Part shown: piece by piece, positions 52,023-61,724 of the stretch
Layout of the letters: each line of letters starts with the position of its first letter
How positions within the stretch are numbered: position 1 is the stretch's first letter
NCBI RefSeq assembly: GCF_000332135.1
Contig: NZ_KB235896.1
Coordinates: 496,001-560,000 of the forward strand
Source: Anabaena sp. PCC 7108
GTDB taxonomy: Bacteria > Cyanobacteriota > Cyanobacteriia > Cyanobacteriales > Nostocaceae
Direction: 5' to 3'
Length of the DNA stretch: 64,000 nt
Made by a program: the position numbers and the translations under genes
The notes under the pieces: generated by a model
Told to the model about the DNA's origin: nothing
Database searches by the model: none
Seen by the model: only the letters and a program-made list of their open reading frames with translations

Positions 52023-52186
52023 TTCGTAATTTGTAATATTTCCTGCGGAAACGCTTCGCGAACGTAATTCGTAATTCGTAATTTGTAATTAAAAATCTAA
52101 TTATGAATTATGAATTACTAATTACTAATGTTTAAATTTTGAATTGCAATGCACAGATATTTTCCTGCAAATATTTCATAATTATT
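52023..52186. repeat. AATTCGTA heptamer repeats with a palindromic module
   Basis: Tandem TAATTCG/TAATTTG and AATTACT units fill the gap between flv3 and flv1, with TCCTGCGGAAACGCTTCGCGAACG at 52041-52064 between them. The same TAATTCGTAA + module + TAATTCGTAA arrangement is seen at 61385-61440. Confidence 0.75.
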
Positions 52187-53983
52187 ATGAGCTTCCCAGA
52201 TCCTCTTTCTAACGCTTTTGAATCTGCTAAAAATTGGTTGTCACAAGTTTTTTCTCCACAACAAAAACCTATGAGCAATTCCAAACCACGCGACGTACAA
52301 ATTCTACCTATTGCCACAAACACCAAAGTTATTAGAGCCAGAAGTGCGTCACGTCTAAGGTTTGAAATTGAATATGCACTTGAAAGAGGAACTACCTCCA
52401 ATTGCTATTTAATAGAAGCCGATAAAACTGCCTTGATTGATCCTCCAGGGGAAAGTTTCACCGCAATTTATCTGGAAGCATTACAGGATACAGTTAACTT
52501 CAGAAAGTTGGATTATGTGATTTTGGGTCATTTTAGTCCCAACCGTGTACCAACTTTAAAAGCACTGTTAGAACTTGCACCACAAATAACTTTTGTTTGT
52601 TCTTTGCCTGCATCTGCTAATTTACGGGCGGCTTTTCTAGACCAAGATATCAAAGTTTTGGTCATGAAAGGAAAAGAAAATTTAGATTTGGGTAAAGGTC
52701 ATATTTTAAAATTCTTACCTACACCTAGTCCCCATTGGCCAGAAGCACTTTGTACCTACGACCAACAAACCCAAATTCTCTACACAGATAAATTATTTGG
52801 AGTACATATCTGTGGAGATGAGGTATTTGATGACAACTCAGAAAGCTTTAAAGAAGACCAGCGTTACTACTTTAATTGCTTAATGGCTCCCCATGCAATC
52901 CATGTAGAAGCAGCTTTGGAGAAAATCTCCGATTTGCAAGTGAGAATGTATGCTGTTGGTCACGGGCCGTTAATTCGCACCGGCTTAATTGAACTGACAA
53001 AAGCCTATGGAGAATGGAGTCTTTCCCAAAAGAATCGGGAAATTTCCGTAGCGTTACTTTACGCTTCAGCTTATGGCAATACTGCAATTTTAGCGCAAGC
53101 TATGGCGCTAGGATTAACTAAAGGTGGGGTTGCAGTTCAATCAATTAACTGTGAATTTGCCCTACCTGATGATATTCGTAATACTGTAGAAAAAGCAGAT
53201 GCTTTTATTATAGGTACTCCCACCATTGGTGGTCATGCACCTACTCCTATTCACACAGCTTTGGGTATTGTTCTCTCTACCGGTGACAATAGCAAACTGG
53301 CTGGGGTATTTGGTTCCTACGGTTGGAGTGGTGAAGCCTTAGACTTGGTTGAAGGTAAACTCCGAGATGCTGGATATCGGTTTGGCTTTGATACCTTGAA
53401 GGTAAAATTTAAGCCTGATGAAGTTACACTCAAATTATGTGAAGAAATCGGTACAGATTTTGCTCAAGGTTTGAAAAAAGCCAAAAAAGTTCGTGTACCC
53501 CAACAATCTGCTACCCCAACAGAACAAGCTGTAGGGCGGATTATTGGTTCTGTCTGTGTGGTGACAGCCAAGCAAGGAGAAGTTTCCACAGGAATGCTAG
53601 GCGCTTGGGTTTCTCAAGCTACTTTTAATCCACCAGGAATTACAGTTGCGATCGCTAAAGACCGAGCCGTAGAATCTCTTATGTATCCTGGTGGAAAATT
53701 TGCTCTCAATATTCTCCCTGAAGGTGTTCATGTAGATTACATGAAGCATTTCCGCAAGAATTTCGCCCCCGGAGAAAATAGATTTGCTAACTTCCAGACT
53801 GTAGAAGCAGAAAACGGCTGTACAATTCTCACTGACGCATCAGCTTATCTGGAATGTTCAGTTAGCCAACGTCTTGAATGCGGCGATCATTGGGTAGTAT
53901 ATGCAACAGTGGATAACGGTAAATTACTCAAGGCTGATGCTATGACTGCTATCAACCACCGCAAAACAGGTACACACTATTAA
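52187..53983 (+). CDS. flv1: Flavodiiron protein Flv1 (probably heterocyst-type Flv1B)
   Basis: 598 residues with the same three-module order as the preceding gene. The diiron site is non-canonical: H115-x-S117-x-N119-R120 replaces H-x-E-x-D-H, as in Flv1 and Flv2. Flv1 forms the heterodimer partner of Flv3. The ATG at 52187 gives a normal length; further ATGs at about codon 26 are possible. A good terminator follows. Confidence 0.87.
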   Translation: MSFPDPLSNAFESAKNWLSQVFSPQQKPMSNSKPRDVQILPIATNTKVIRARSASRLRFEIEYALERGTTSNCYLIEADKTALIDPPGESFTAIYLEALQDTVNFRKLDYVILGHFSPNRVPTLKALLELAPQITFVCSLPASANLRAAFLDQDIKVLVMKGKENLDLGKGHILKFLPTPSPHWPEALCTYDQQTQILYTDKLFGVHICGDEVFDDNSESFKEDQRYYFNCLMAPHAIHVEAALEKISDLQVRMYAVGHGPLIRTGLIELTKAYGEWSLSQKNREISVALLYASAYGNTAILAQAMALGLTKGGVAVQSINCEFALPDDIRNTVEKADAFIIGTPTIGGHAPTPIHTALGIVLSTGDNSKLAGVFGSYGWSGEALDLVEGKLRDAGYRFGFDTLKVKFKPDEVTLKLCEEIGTDFAQGLKKAKKVRVPQQSATPTEQAVGRIIGSVCVVTAKQGEVSTGMLGAWVSQATFNPPGITVAIAKDRAVESLMYPGGKFALNILPEGVHVDYMKHFRKNFAPGENRFANFQTVEAENGCTILTDASAYLECSVSQRLECGDHWVVYATVDNGKLLKADAMTAINHRKTGTHY

Positions 53984-54011
53984 TTACCAAAAGGTATAAA
54001 TTAAATAACCT

Positions 54012-54050
54012 AACCGCCTTGAGTAATTACCAAGGTGGTTTTATTTTGGT
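54012..54050 (+). terminator. Rho-independent terminator of flv3-flv1
   Basis: ACCGCCTTG / CAAGGTGGT form a 9-bp stem with a 10-base loop followed by TTTATTTT, 28 bp after the flv1 stop. Confidence 0.82.
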
Positions 54051-54336
54051 GTTGACGATATGAATCAAGTTAAAAGTGGGTAGTTTAAATACAGTGCCAG
54101 ATCAAGTCATCTCTTGACTGAGGAATAATTGTATAGCAGGTGACAGGTGACAGTCTGAAGAGTCTTTTGGTGTCTAGGTTTTATAATCACTTGGTGTCCT
54201 AGCCGCCCTGTTCGTTGCTATATATGTGACTATGAAATAGCCCTGATAGTCAATCAGATATAAATATAATATTAGTAGAAATTGCTAAATTTTTATAATT
54301 TTATACATTATAAAAACTACAACAATTATTACAGCT
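54051..54336. other. intergenic region before the Hpt-macro gene
   Basis: 286 bp past the terminator with a small CAGGTGACAGG unit near 54138 and an AT-rich run directly before the ATG at 54337. No gene seen. Confidence 0.4.
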
Positions 54337-55416
54337 ATGAAACCAAAAGAATTTCAAAAAATCATCAGCTACTTTATAGAAGAATCAGAAGAGCATCTCA
54401 ACACAATCTACAAAGGTTTATACAATTTACAAAACACTATTGATGATAGAGAAGAATTAAATGCCATATTCAGTGCTACTTTTAGTATGAAAGGTGGCGC
54501 AGCAATGCTAGGATTTACCAGTTTGCAAAAAATTGTATCTCATCTAGAAGATTGTCTGAAATTACTGCGTTATCCGATTATTGCCGACGAACCTCTACAA
54601 TTACTATTCTTGGATATTTATCATGCTATCAAAAGATTAGTTACGGTAATTAAAGCAAATGATGGTTTAAATGCAGCCAAAGTAGTTGATATTACTTTGA
54701 ATACTGATGCTGTTTTTACAGTTCTCAACTCTCATTTACTTTTTCTGATTGATAAAACTAACTATAAAGCCAAAATAACTAACATAGATGTCTGTGAAAA
54801 CTGGAGTTATGATATACCATTAAAGCTGATTTTATTAGATACTAAAAACTTTTTATGTAGAGCTTTCGCCGATTATTTTGAAGGCTTACCCAATGTAAAA
54901 ATCGTCAATGGAACTTTTGAAGAGTTATCTTTTTTTGATTGTATAGTTACTGCTGCTAGTTCTTTAAATTCCGCCAATAATATTGATTCTACAGTACTAA
55001 ATTTTTTTGGTAAAGACGTAGAAACATTATTACAAAAACGCATTCAGGAAGAGTATTTGGGAGATCAACCTATCGGCACATCTTTAATTGTAGAAACAAA
55101 TCATGCTTTACATCCATTTATTGCCCATAGTCCCACTCTGAGAATGCAAATGTCAATAGCTGGTAAAGATCACGTTTATCAAGGACTGTGGTCAACTCTT
55201 TTAGCCATTCGCAAACATAACCAAACTTATTGTAATTGTTTACAAAAACAAATAAATACAGTTGTTGTTCCTGGTTTGGGGACTAGTCCAGGTAGCGTCC
55301 CAGTTGATGAAGTGGCTAGACAAATGTCTATGGCATATCAAAATTTTCTTTTCAGTGTTCAGCCTTTACAGTCTTCATATCCAAGACAAGCACAGGATTC
55401 GCTTGCACTTTCTTAA
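54337..55416 (+). CDS. Degenerate Hpt domain fused to a macro-like domain
   Basis: 359 residues. The N-terminal about 110 are a four-helix Hpt domain (FIEESEEHLNTIYKGLYNL, FSMKGGAAMLGF); the phosphorylated His of HxxKG is F49. Residues about 160-345 look like a macro (ADP-ribose binding) domain of the cyanobacterial IVETNHALHPFIAHSPTLRM / VVPGLGTSPGSVPVDEVARQM type. The ADP-ribose loop, usually NSFGxMDGGID, reads SSLNSANNID, so binding may be lost. Both domains therefore appear inactive, suggesting a protein-protein or structural role. I recall no described protein of this build. Confidence 0.7.
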   Translation: MKPKEFQKIISYFIEESEEHLNTIYKGLYNLQNTIDDREELNAIFSATFSMKGGAAMLGFTSLQKIVSHLEDCLKLLRYPIIADEPLQLLFLDIYHAIKRLVTVIKANDGLNAAKVVDITLNTDAVFTVLNSHLLFLIDKTNYKAKITNIDVCENWSYDIPLKLILLDTKNFLCRAFADYFEGLPNVKIVNGTFEELSFFDCIVTAASSLNSANNIDSTVLNFFGKDVETLLQKRIQEEYLGDQPIGTSLIVETNHALHPFIAHSPTLRMQMSIAGKDHVYQGLWSTLLAIRKHNQTYCNCLQKQINTVVVPGLGTSPGSVPVDEVARQMSMAYQNFLFSVQPLQSSYPRQAQDSLALS

Positions 55417-55573
55417 AAAAAGCAAAAGTAAAATTTTCTTAAATTCTGTAATTGCCACCAAGACAATTGCTAAATCCTAGTTTAATCTTTAATTATAAAG
55501 GTATTGATAGTTGACTTTTTTAATCAAATGCCAGCTACTGCCAAAGCTATTTTATAGTATTTTTTTTCCTCCT

Positions 55574-55753
55574 ATGGCTCCCAAACACACAAAAATTAAA
55601 TTTCCTCTTTGGCATTATTTGAACCAACCCTTATTTAGCCGTGATACTAAATTAATTTGGAATCCCCAGCGTTTCGCACTAATCTGGCGAATTGGACTTT
55701 TAGAAAGGTGTTTGGCTAAACATTCTGACGCTAAAGGACCCCAACAACATTAG
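55574..55753 (+). CDS. Small conserved cyanobacterial protein
   Basis: 59 residues from the ATG at 55574: MAPKHTKIKFPLWHYLNQPL... with LIWNPQRFALIWRIGLLERCL and a DAKGPQQH tail. Basic, possibly membrane-associated, no known domain. No strong ribosome-binding site. The frame could extend to 55511 but without support. Confidence 0.6.
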   Translation: MAPKHTKIKFPLWHYLNQPLFSRDTKLIWNPQRFALIWRIGLLERCLAKHSDAKGPQQH

Positions 55754-55763
55754 CTAATCAAAA

Positions 55764-55960
55764 TAATTCGTAATTCGTAATTCGTAAACAGGGAACAGGG
55801 AACAGGTGACAGGTGACAGGTAACAGGTGACAGGGAACAGGTGACAGGTGACAGGGAACAGGGAACAGGTGACAGGTGACAGGTAACAGGTGACAGGTAA
55901 CAGGTAATTCTTAATTTCCCCGCGTCTGGAGCGTCTCCCCATCTCCGCGTCCTCCCTCGT
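55764..55960. repeat. three-part tandem repeat cassette A
   Basis: In order: ATTCGTA heptamers (55764-55787), about seventeen ACAGG(G/T)(A/G) heptamers (55788-55905), the linker TAATTCTTAATTTCCCCGCG, then degenerate CGTCTCC(C/G)-type octamers (55919-55960). Cassette B at 61385 has the same modules in the same order with different copy numbers. Confidence 0.8.
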
Positions 55961-55984
55961 TCTCCCAACGACACACCGGACTAC

Positions 55985-57280
55985 TTAAGCCTCGTCGTCT
56001 ATAGAACGGGGTTTTTTGCCATCTAATAAAGCACTGACAGTCATATCTCCCATGACATTGATTGCAGTGCGACAACGATCTAAAAACCAGTCTACAGTTA
56101 CTAGTAATGCTATATAATCTGTCGGTAAACCCACAGAACTAAAAACCAAAGTCATTGTTACTAGTCCAGCATTGGGAATACCTGCTGCACCTACAGAAGC
56201 AAAAATGGACGTGAGAACTACAATTAATTGCTGACCTAAACTTAAATGTTGCCCGATCACCTGAGAAATATATAATGCAGACATGGCTTCATAAAGAGCA
56301 GTTCCATCATTATTGAAATTTGCGCCAACTAAAGCTCCCAAAGATGCAGAAGATTCTCTCAAACCAATTTTTGTTTGTAAAACCTCAAAGGTGATCGGCA
56401 TTGCTACTGTTGAAGAAGAAGTGGAAAAAGCTGTTAAGAAGGCATCAGCACCACCAGCTAAAAACTTGATTGGGTTTACCCAAGAACCCAATTTGACTCT
56501 GGTGAGATAATAACAAGCTTGTAAAAACAAAGCCACCAGCACCGCGATAATAAATGCGGCTAAAGATTGAAAAGGTGCAAAACCTCTTTCAGCAATGATT
56601 TTAGCAACAATACCAAAAACAGCTAAAGGCACTAAGGCAATTACCCAGTTCAAAATGCGGATGATTGCTTCAAATAATGTGGCGATGACATTTTCAATGG
56701 ACTGGTATTCTTTTTTGCCTTGGTTGATTTGTTCTGATTTTAAACCCCGCAGAACGATACCAAAACTGAGGGCAATGATAATTAATTGGATTACATTATT
56801 ATCAACTAATGGCTTGAGTATGGCATCTGGTACAGCATCTTTAAATAATCCCCAAGGGTCGAAACTTTGAGGAGTGATTTGTGTGCTGCCTGGGTCTACT
56901 AAAGTTCCCCAAGTTCCTGGACGCAGGATGTTGGCAACTAAAAGCCCTATAACGATAGCTACTGTGGTGTTGGTTAAGAGTAATACTGCTAACTTCCTTC
57001 CCGCTGTCCCAGGGATATTTGTAGTCATGAAGGTATGCAGCACCGCTACTAAAATCAGCGGTGTGGCTAGGGCGCGGAGTGCCTTGAGGATTAATTCGGC
57101 AGGAATTGCTAAATTAGTGATGAAGATAGCGTTGCTGGGGCTAGGATTCCCCGCACCTAGGGCAATGCCGAGGATAATTGCCAGCACGAGAGCAATAATA
57201 ATTTGTAAGGTGAGGGGAATACGCTGCCACCATGACAGGTTTTTAGTTCCGGGTGAGTTAGTATTCTCTGTTTCGCTCAT
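55985..57280 (-). CDS. Dicarboxylate/amino acid:cation symporter (DAACS)
   Basis: 431 residues with about eight membrane helices and two re-entrant loops. The serine-rich loop AFSTSSSTVAMPITFEV near 275-290 and GANFNNDGTALYEAM near 318-332 are signatures of GltP/DctA-type transporters; NAGLVTMTLVFSSVGLPTDY near 370-390 gives the second loop. It imports glutamate/aspartate or C4-dicarboxylates with Na+ or H+; the exact substrate is not deducible. Convergent with the small protein at 55574. Confidence 0.9.
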   Translation of the reverse strand: MSETENTNSPGTKNLSWWQRIPLTLQIIIALVLAIILGIALGAGNPSPSNAIFITNLAIPAELILKALRALATPLILVAVLHTFMTTNIPGTAGRKLAVLLLTNTTVAIVIGLLVANILRPGTWGTLVDPGSTQITPQSFDPWGLFKDAVPDAILKPLVDNNVIQLIIIALSFGIVLRGLKSEQINQGKKEYQSIENVIATLFEAIIRILNWVIALVPLAVFGIVAKIIAERGFAPFQSLAAFIIAVLVALFLQACYYLTRVKLGSWVNPIKFLAGGADAFLTAFSTSSSTVAMPITFEVLQTKIGLRESSASLGALVGANFNNDGTALYEAMSALYISQVIGQHLSLGQQLIVVLTSIFASVGAAGIPNAGLVTMTLVFSSVGLPTDYIALLVTVDWFLDRCRTAINVMGDMTVSALLDGKKPRSIDDEA

Positions 57281-57441
57281 ACTAGATGCTATTAAATGGC
57301 TGTAACTATTAAAACATCACCGGCAACCATAAAAATTCCGGGAATAGGAAAGCGGTCATTGAGGGTAAAAACTGTTAAGCTGGTATCCCGTATTGATAAA
57401 GTCAATCTAAAATCCAAAATATAAACAAAATATAAAATTAT

Positions 57442-60072
57442 ATGTCTTTTGTCCCTTTGCATATTCATAGTGACTATAGTTTGCTCGATGGAGCCAGTCA
57501 GTTACCAGAATTAGTAGATAGAGCGATCGCACTGGGTATGAAAGCGATCGCACTCACAGATCATGGTGTCATGTATGGTGCAGTTGAATTAATTAAAATC
57601 TGCCGCAATAAGAATGTTAAGCCAATTATTGGCAATGAAATGTATATTATTAACGGTGATATTGAAAAACAAGAACGCCGTCCCAAATATCATCAAGTCG
57701 TTTTAGCTAAAAATACAAAAGGCTATAAAAACTTAGTTAAAATCACTACAATTTCTCACCTTCAAGGTGTACAAGGTAAAGGTATTTTTTCCCGTCCTTG
57801 TATTAATAAAGATTTGCTTAAACAATATCATGAAGGTTTAATTGTTACCAGCGCTTGTTTAGGTGGAGAAATTCCCCAAGCCATACTTAGTAATCGACCA
57901 GATGCAGCCCGAAAAGTTGCTAAATGGTATAAAGAAGTTTTTGGTGAAGATTTTTATTTAGAAATTCAAGATCACGGTTCTCAAGAAGACCGAATTGTTA
58001 ATGTTGAAATTGTCAAAATAGCACGGGAATTAGGAATTAAATTTATTGCTACTAATGATTCACATTATATTTCTTGTTTTGACGTAGAAGCCCATGATGC
58101 TTTGCTATGTATTCAAACAGGACAGCTAATTAGTGAAGATAAAAGAATGCGATATAGCGGCACAGAATATCTCAAATCTGCTGATGAGATGAAGGCGCTA
58201 TTTCGTGACCATTTAACTGATGATGTCATTGCGGAAGCTATAGCTACAACGGTCGAAGTAGCGGATAAAGTTGAGCCTTATCATATTATGGATGAGCCGA
58301 AAATTCCTACTCCTCCAATTCCATCTGGTCACACTCCTGACACTTATACAGAAGAAATTGCTTGGCAAGGACTTCTAGATAGATTAAATCGTAAATCTCG
58401 TAGCGAAGTAGATCAAGTTTATAAAGAAAGATTGGAATATGAATTAAAAATGCTGCAAAAAATGGGTTTTTCTACATACTTTTTAGTTGTGTGGGATTAC
58501 ATCAAGTTTGCACGAGATAATAATATTCCTGTGGGACCAGGACGAGGTTCTGCGGCTGGTTCTTTGGTTGCTTATGCAATGCGAATTACTAATATTGACC
58601 CTGTACATCATGGTTTATTATTTGAGCGCTTTTTGAACCCAGAACGAAAGTCAATGCCTGATATTGATACGGATTTCTGTATTGAAAAACGGGATAAAGT
58701 CATTGAATATGTAACTAATAAATATGGGGCTGATAGAGTTGCTCAAATTATTACTTTTAACAGATTAACATCTAAAGCAGTTTTAAAAGATGTCGCCAGA
58801 GTGTTAAATGTTCCCTATGGTGACGCTGATAAAATGGCGAAATTAATTCCTGTGGTGCGAGGAAAACCAACCAAGCTTAAAGTTATGGTTTCTGATGAAA
58901 CACCAGCACAAGAGTTTAAAGATAAATATGATAATGACCCAACTGTTCGTCATTGGTTGGATATGGCCATGCGAATTGAAGGTACTAACAAAACCTTTGG
59001 AGTTCACGCTGCTGGTGTGGTGATTTCTGCTGATCCTCTTGATGAAATTGTCCCCCTACAACGCAATAATGATGGTTCTGTAATTACCCAATATTTTATG
59101 GAAGATTTGGAATCATTAGGTTTGTTGAAAATGGATTTTCTCGGTTTGCGGAACCTGACTCTAATTCAAAAAACTATTGATTTAATTGAAGAAACTAAGG
59201 GTTATAAAATTGACCCTGATGAAATTACAGGTCAAGAAAGAAAAGCACAACATATATTAGCAAAAGGTCAGCATAGCACCTTACCCAAAGAAGTGCAGAA
59301 AGCTTATGATTTATTAGAATCTGGTGAATTAGAAGGAATATTTCAATTAGAGTCTTCGGGAATGAAGCAAATAGTTAGAGATTTGAAGCCTTCTAATATT
59401 GAAGATATTTCTTCTATTTTGGCACTTTATCGACCGGGACCATTAGATGCAGGATTGATTCCTAAGTTTATTAACCGTAAACATGGACGAGAACAGATTG
59501 AATATGAAACAGGTATTTTAGAACCAATATTAAATGAAACCTATGGAATTATGGTCTATCAAGAGCAAATTATGAAAATTGCTCAAGATATGGCTGGTTA
59601 TTCTTTGGGACAAGCTGACTTGCTGCGTCGGGCTATGGGTAAAAAGAAAGTTTCGGAAATGCAGAAGCAGGAAGAAAAATTTATTGATGGTTCAACTAAA
59701 AACGGTGTGAGAAAGCAAGTTGCTGAACAGTTATTTGCGGATATGTTGAAGTTTGCAGAATATTGTTTAAGTTCCGATACAGAAGTTTTAACTGTTGAAT
59801 ATGGTTTGATTCCCATTGGAGAAATTATCGAAAAAAGGATTGATTGTAGTGTGTTCAGTGTTGATAAAAATGGAAATATTTACACTCAACCAATAGCACA
59901 ATGGCATGATCGGGGAATACAGGAATTGTATGAATATTGTTTAGATGATGGTTCAACAATTCGCGCCACAAAAGACCATAAATTTATGACTACTGCGGGG
60001 GAAATGTTGCCGATTGATGAGATTTTTGAACGGGGTTTGGATTTGTTAAAGGTGCATAATTTGCCACAGTAA
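57442..60072 (+). CDS. dnaE: DNA polymerase III alpha subunit, N-terminal extein with split DnaE intein-N
   Basis: 876 residues: 774 of extein plus a 102-residue intein-N. PHP domain at the start ([11 protein letters not shown] at 7-17); polymerase palm acidic triad in PDIDTDF near 406; fingers region [12 protein letters not shown] near 730. It ends at KFAEY followed by the intein CLSSDTE. The C-terminal extein and intein-C must be encoded elsewhere and joined by protein trans-splicing to give the replicative polymerase. No second half is seen in this window. Standard for Nostoc-type cyanobacteria. Confidence 0.96.
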   Translation: MSFVPLHIHSDYSLLDGASQLPELVDRAIALGMKAIALTDHGVMYGAVELIKICRNKNVKPIIGNEMYIINGDIEKQERRPKYHQVVLAKNTKGYKNLVKITTISHLQGVQGKGIFSRPCINKDLLKQYHEGLIVTSACLGGEIPQAILSNRPDAARKVAKWYKEVFGEDFYLEIQDHGSQEDRIVNVEIVKIARELGIKFIATNDSHYISCFDVEAHDALLCIQTGQLISEDKRMRYSGTEYLKSADEMKALFRDHLTDDVIAEAIATTVEVADKVEPYHIMDEPKIPTPPIPSGHTPDTYTEEIAWQGLLDRLNRKSRSEVDQVYKERLEYELKMLQKMGFSTYFLVVWDYIKFARDNNIPVGPGRGSAAGSLVAYAMRITNIDPVHHGLLFERFLNPERKSMPDIDTDFCIEKRDKVIEYVTNKYGADRVAQIITFNRLTSKAVLKDVARVLNVPYGDADKMAKLIPVVRGKPTKLKVMVSDETPAQEFKDKYDNDPTVRHWLDMAMRIEGTNKTFGVHAAGVVISADPLDEIVPLQRNNDGSVITQYFMEDLESLGLLKMDFLGLRNLTLIQKTIDLIEETKGYKIDPDEITGQERKAQHILAKGQHSTLPKEVQKAYDLLESGELEGIFQLESSGMKQIVRDLKPSNIEDISSILALYRPGPLDAGLIPKFINRKHGREQIEYETGILEPILNETYGIMVYQEQIMKIAQDMAGYSLGQADLLRRAMGKKKVSEMQKQEEKFIDGSTKNGVRKQVAEQLFADMLKFAEYCLSSDTEVLTVEYGLIPIGEIIEKRIDCSVFSVDKNGNIYTQPIAQWHDRGIQELYEYCLDDGSTIRATKDHKFMTTAGEMLPIDEIFERGLDLLKVHNLPQ
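59764..60069 (+). other. DnaE split intein, N-terminal half (IntN)
   Basis: 102 residues starting with the catalytic Cys1 ([19 protein letters not shown]), block B TxxH region in IRATKDHKF and ending [11 protein letters not shown]. It is clearly of the Npu DnaE type, with about a quarter of positions different by eye. The C half (about 36 residues) is expected at another locus. Confidence 0.95.
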
Positions 60073-60352
60073 AAATTTACAGCTATTTTTAGGTAAATGA
60101 ACCACATCTTTGATTAAAGTTTCGCGCAAAGACACAAATAAGCAAAGGCGCAAAGGAAGAAAGAAATTAATTTGGGGTGTGGTCTCAATACATGAAAACT
60201 GCTGTTAAATTTAAAATTTAAAATTAAACACCCAACTAAACTGAGACTATCTGTAGACTTAGGGGTATTAAAACCTTGAATTTACGATAAACAAGTAAAA
60301 ATTTAAAAGTGAGATACTCTGACAAAAATATCTTGATAAGGACAAAAATCCT
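60073..60352. other. intergenic region with CGCAAAGACRC repeat
   Basis: 280 bp. A TTTCGCGCAAAGACACAAATAAG / CAAAGGCGCAAAGGAAGA tract (about 60120-60165) belongs to the common Nostocales CGCAAAGACGC repeat, which also lies in the vapC insert. No gene is seen; no transcription terminator for dnaE is obvious. Confidence 0.5.
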
Positions 60353-61384
60353 ATGACTCAAGGAACAAATACTGCAATTGAAGGTATTTATGAAGTCTGT
60401 ATTGGCGTTCCAGATCCAATTTCAGCAATTCAATATTGGGAACAATTTGGCTATCGCATTGGGCAAGTGGCAGAATTAAATGCAGATGAAGCTTACCAAT
60501 TATACAAGGTGAATTCCCCTTTAAAAGCGATTCGTCTTTATCACCAAGACGCAGATCATGGTTTAATTCGGCTGATGGTTTGGGAAAACCCGACAAATCA
60601 AGGATTGGGTATCGGTTCGATGAAAGTTAAGGGTAATCGTTGGGGTACTGCTTTAACTGCTGATTTGTTAGGAATTTTAAATCATGCAGAAAATGCCAAA
60701 GCCGCAGGTTCGACTATCAGGTATTCGCACCCTCACTGGGAAGTGATTTATGACAAAGAGAGAAAAAGCCGTCCTTTTATAGATGCTGCTATTGGGGTGC
60801 GAGAAATGATGTTGCTGCAACCATTGACGCGACAGGTGCTATTTCAACGTTTTGGCTATGTGATGCCCCATTATGGAAAAATCAATCACAATGGGGCTTT
60901 AGCCACTAGTCAGTTTACCCATATGGGGATGATTGTTCAGGATGATAGCAAAGAAACTCTGCGCTTTTATGAAGAAGTTTTGGGTTTATTGCGTGTGCGT
61001 GATGATGTAGAAACTACCTATGAATCTTCTTTAGTCGGTCGAGATTTGTTTGAACTTAATCCTGGGGAAAAGTTTATAGTTACGGCTTTTGATGATCCTC
61101 GTTCTTCCAAGTCTGATTTTATGGCAGCACGCAGTGGTAGACTTTACATCATTCGCTTTCCAGAGCATATCAGCTTAGAGTCGCGCTTTGAATCTGCCCA
61201 ACCGGGAAGTTTGGGAATGTGCCTTTACACTTACCGCGTCAGGGGAATACATACCTATTTTGACCGAATTCGGGCGAGTAATGCCAAAAATTTGACAGAT
61301 ATTGTGAATAATGAATTTGGAGAATTGAGTTTTTCCTTTGTTGCACCGGATGGCTATTTCTGGACTTTGATGGAAAAAAATTAA
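60353..61384 (+). CDS. Two-domain VOC (glyoxalase/dioxygenase-fold) protein
   Basis: 343 residues. Two VOC domains: residues about 8-140 (IYEVCIGVPDPISAIQYWEQFGY) and about 186-340 (FTHMGMIVQDDSKETLRFYEEVLGLL...DGYFWTLMEK). Metal ligands are not fully evident, so enzymatic identity (dioxygenase, isomerase or binding protein) is open. Strong coding signal; no ribosome-binding site except AAGGAC-like AAGGACAAAAATCCTATG. Confidence 0.8.
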   Translation: MTQGTNTAIEGIYEVCIGVPDPISAIQYWEQFGYRIGQVAELNADEAYQLYKVNSPLKAIRLYHQDADHGLIRLMVWENPTNQGLGIGSMKVKGNRWGTALTADLLGILNHAENAKAAGSTIRYSHPHWEVIYDKERKSRPFIDAAIGVREMMLLQPLTRQVLFQRFGYVMPHYGKINHNGALATSQFTHMGMIVQDDSKETLRFYEEVLGLLRVRDDVETTYESSLVGRDLFELNPGEKFIVTAFDDPRSSKSDFMAARSGRLYIIRFPEHISLESRFESAQPGSLGMCLYTYRVRGIHTYFDRIRASNAKNLTDIVNNEFGELSFSFVAPDGYFWTLMEKN

Positions 61385-61724
61385 ATAATTCGTAATTCGT
61401 AATAATGCCTACGGCACGCTACGCGAACGTAATTCGTAAACAGGTTACAGGGAACAGGGAACAGGTTACAGGGAACAGGTTACAGGGAACAGGGAACAGG
61501 GAACAGGGAACAGGGAACAGGGAACAGGGAACAGGGAACAGGGACAGGTAATTCTTAATTTCCCCGCGTCACCGCGTCCCCGTGTCCCCGCGTCACCGCG
61601 TCACCGTGTCCCCGCGTCACCGCGTCACCGTGTCCCCGTGTCTCCGCGTCCCGACTTCCCCGCGTCACCGCGTCTCCGCGTCTCCGCGTCTCCGCGTCCC
61701 GACTTCCCTACCTCCCCACCTCCC
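61385..61724. repeat. three-part tandem repeat cassette B
   Basis: TAATTCG heptamers with a CCTACGGCACGCTACGCGAACG palindromic module (61407-61429), then about fifteen ACAGGGA/ACAGGTT heptamers (61439-61545), the linker AGGTAATTCTTAATTTCCCC and about twenty CCGCGTC(A/C/T) octamers (61562-61705). The order equals cassette A. It separates the VOC gene from convergent thrC; no terminator is seen. Confidence 0.82.

Noticed and set aside
55764-55960. CRISPR array
   Set aside because: Periodic repeats are 7-8 bp units in direct contact without spacers; no cas genes are in the window.
55750-55974. Minus-strand ORFs made of repeated SPVTC units near 55.8 kb
   Set aside because: They translate the ACAGGTG/ACAGGGA heptamers; the periodic peptide is a by-product of the tandem repeat.
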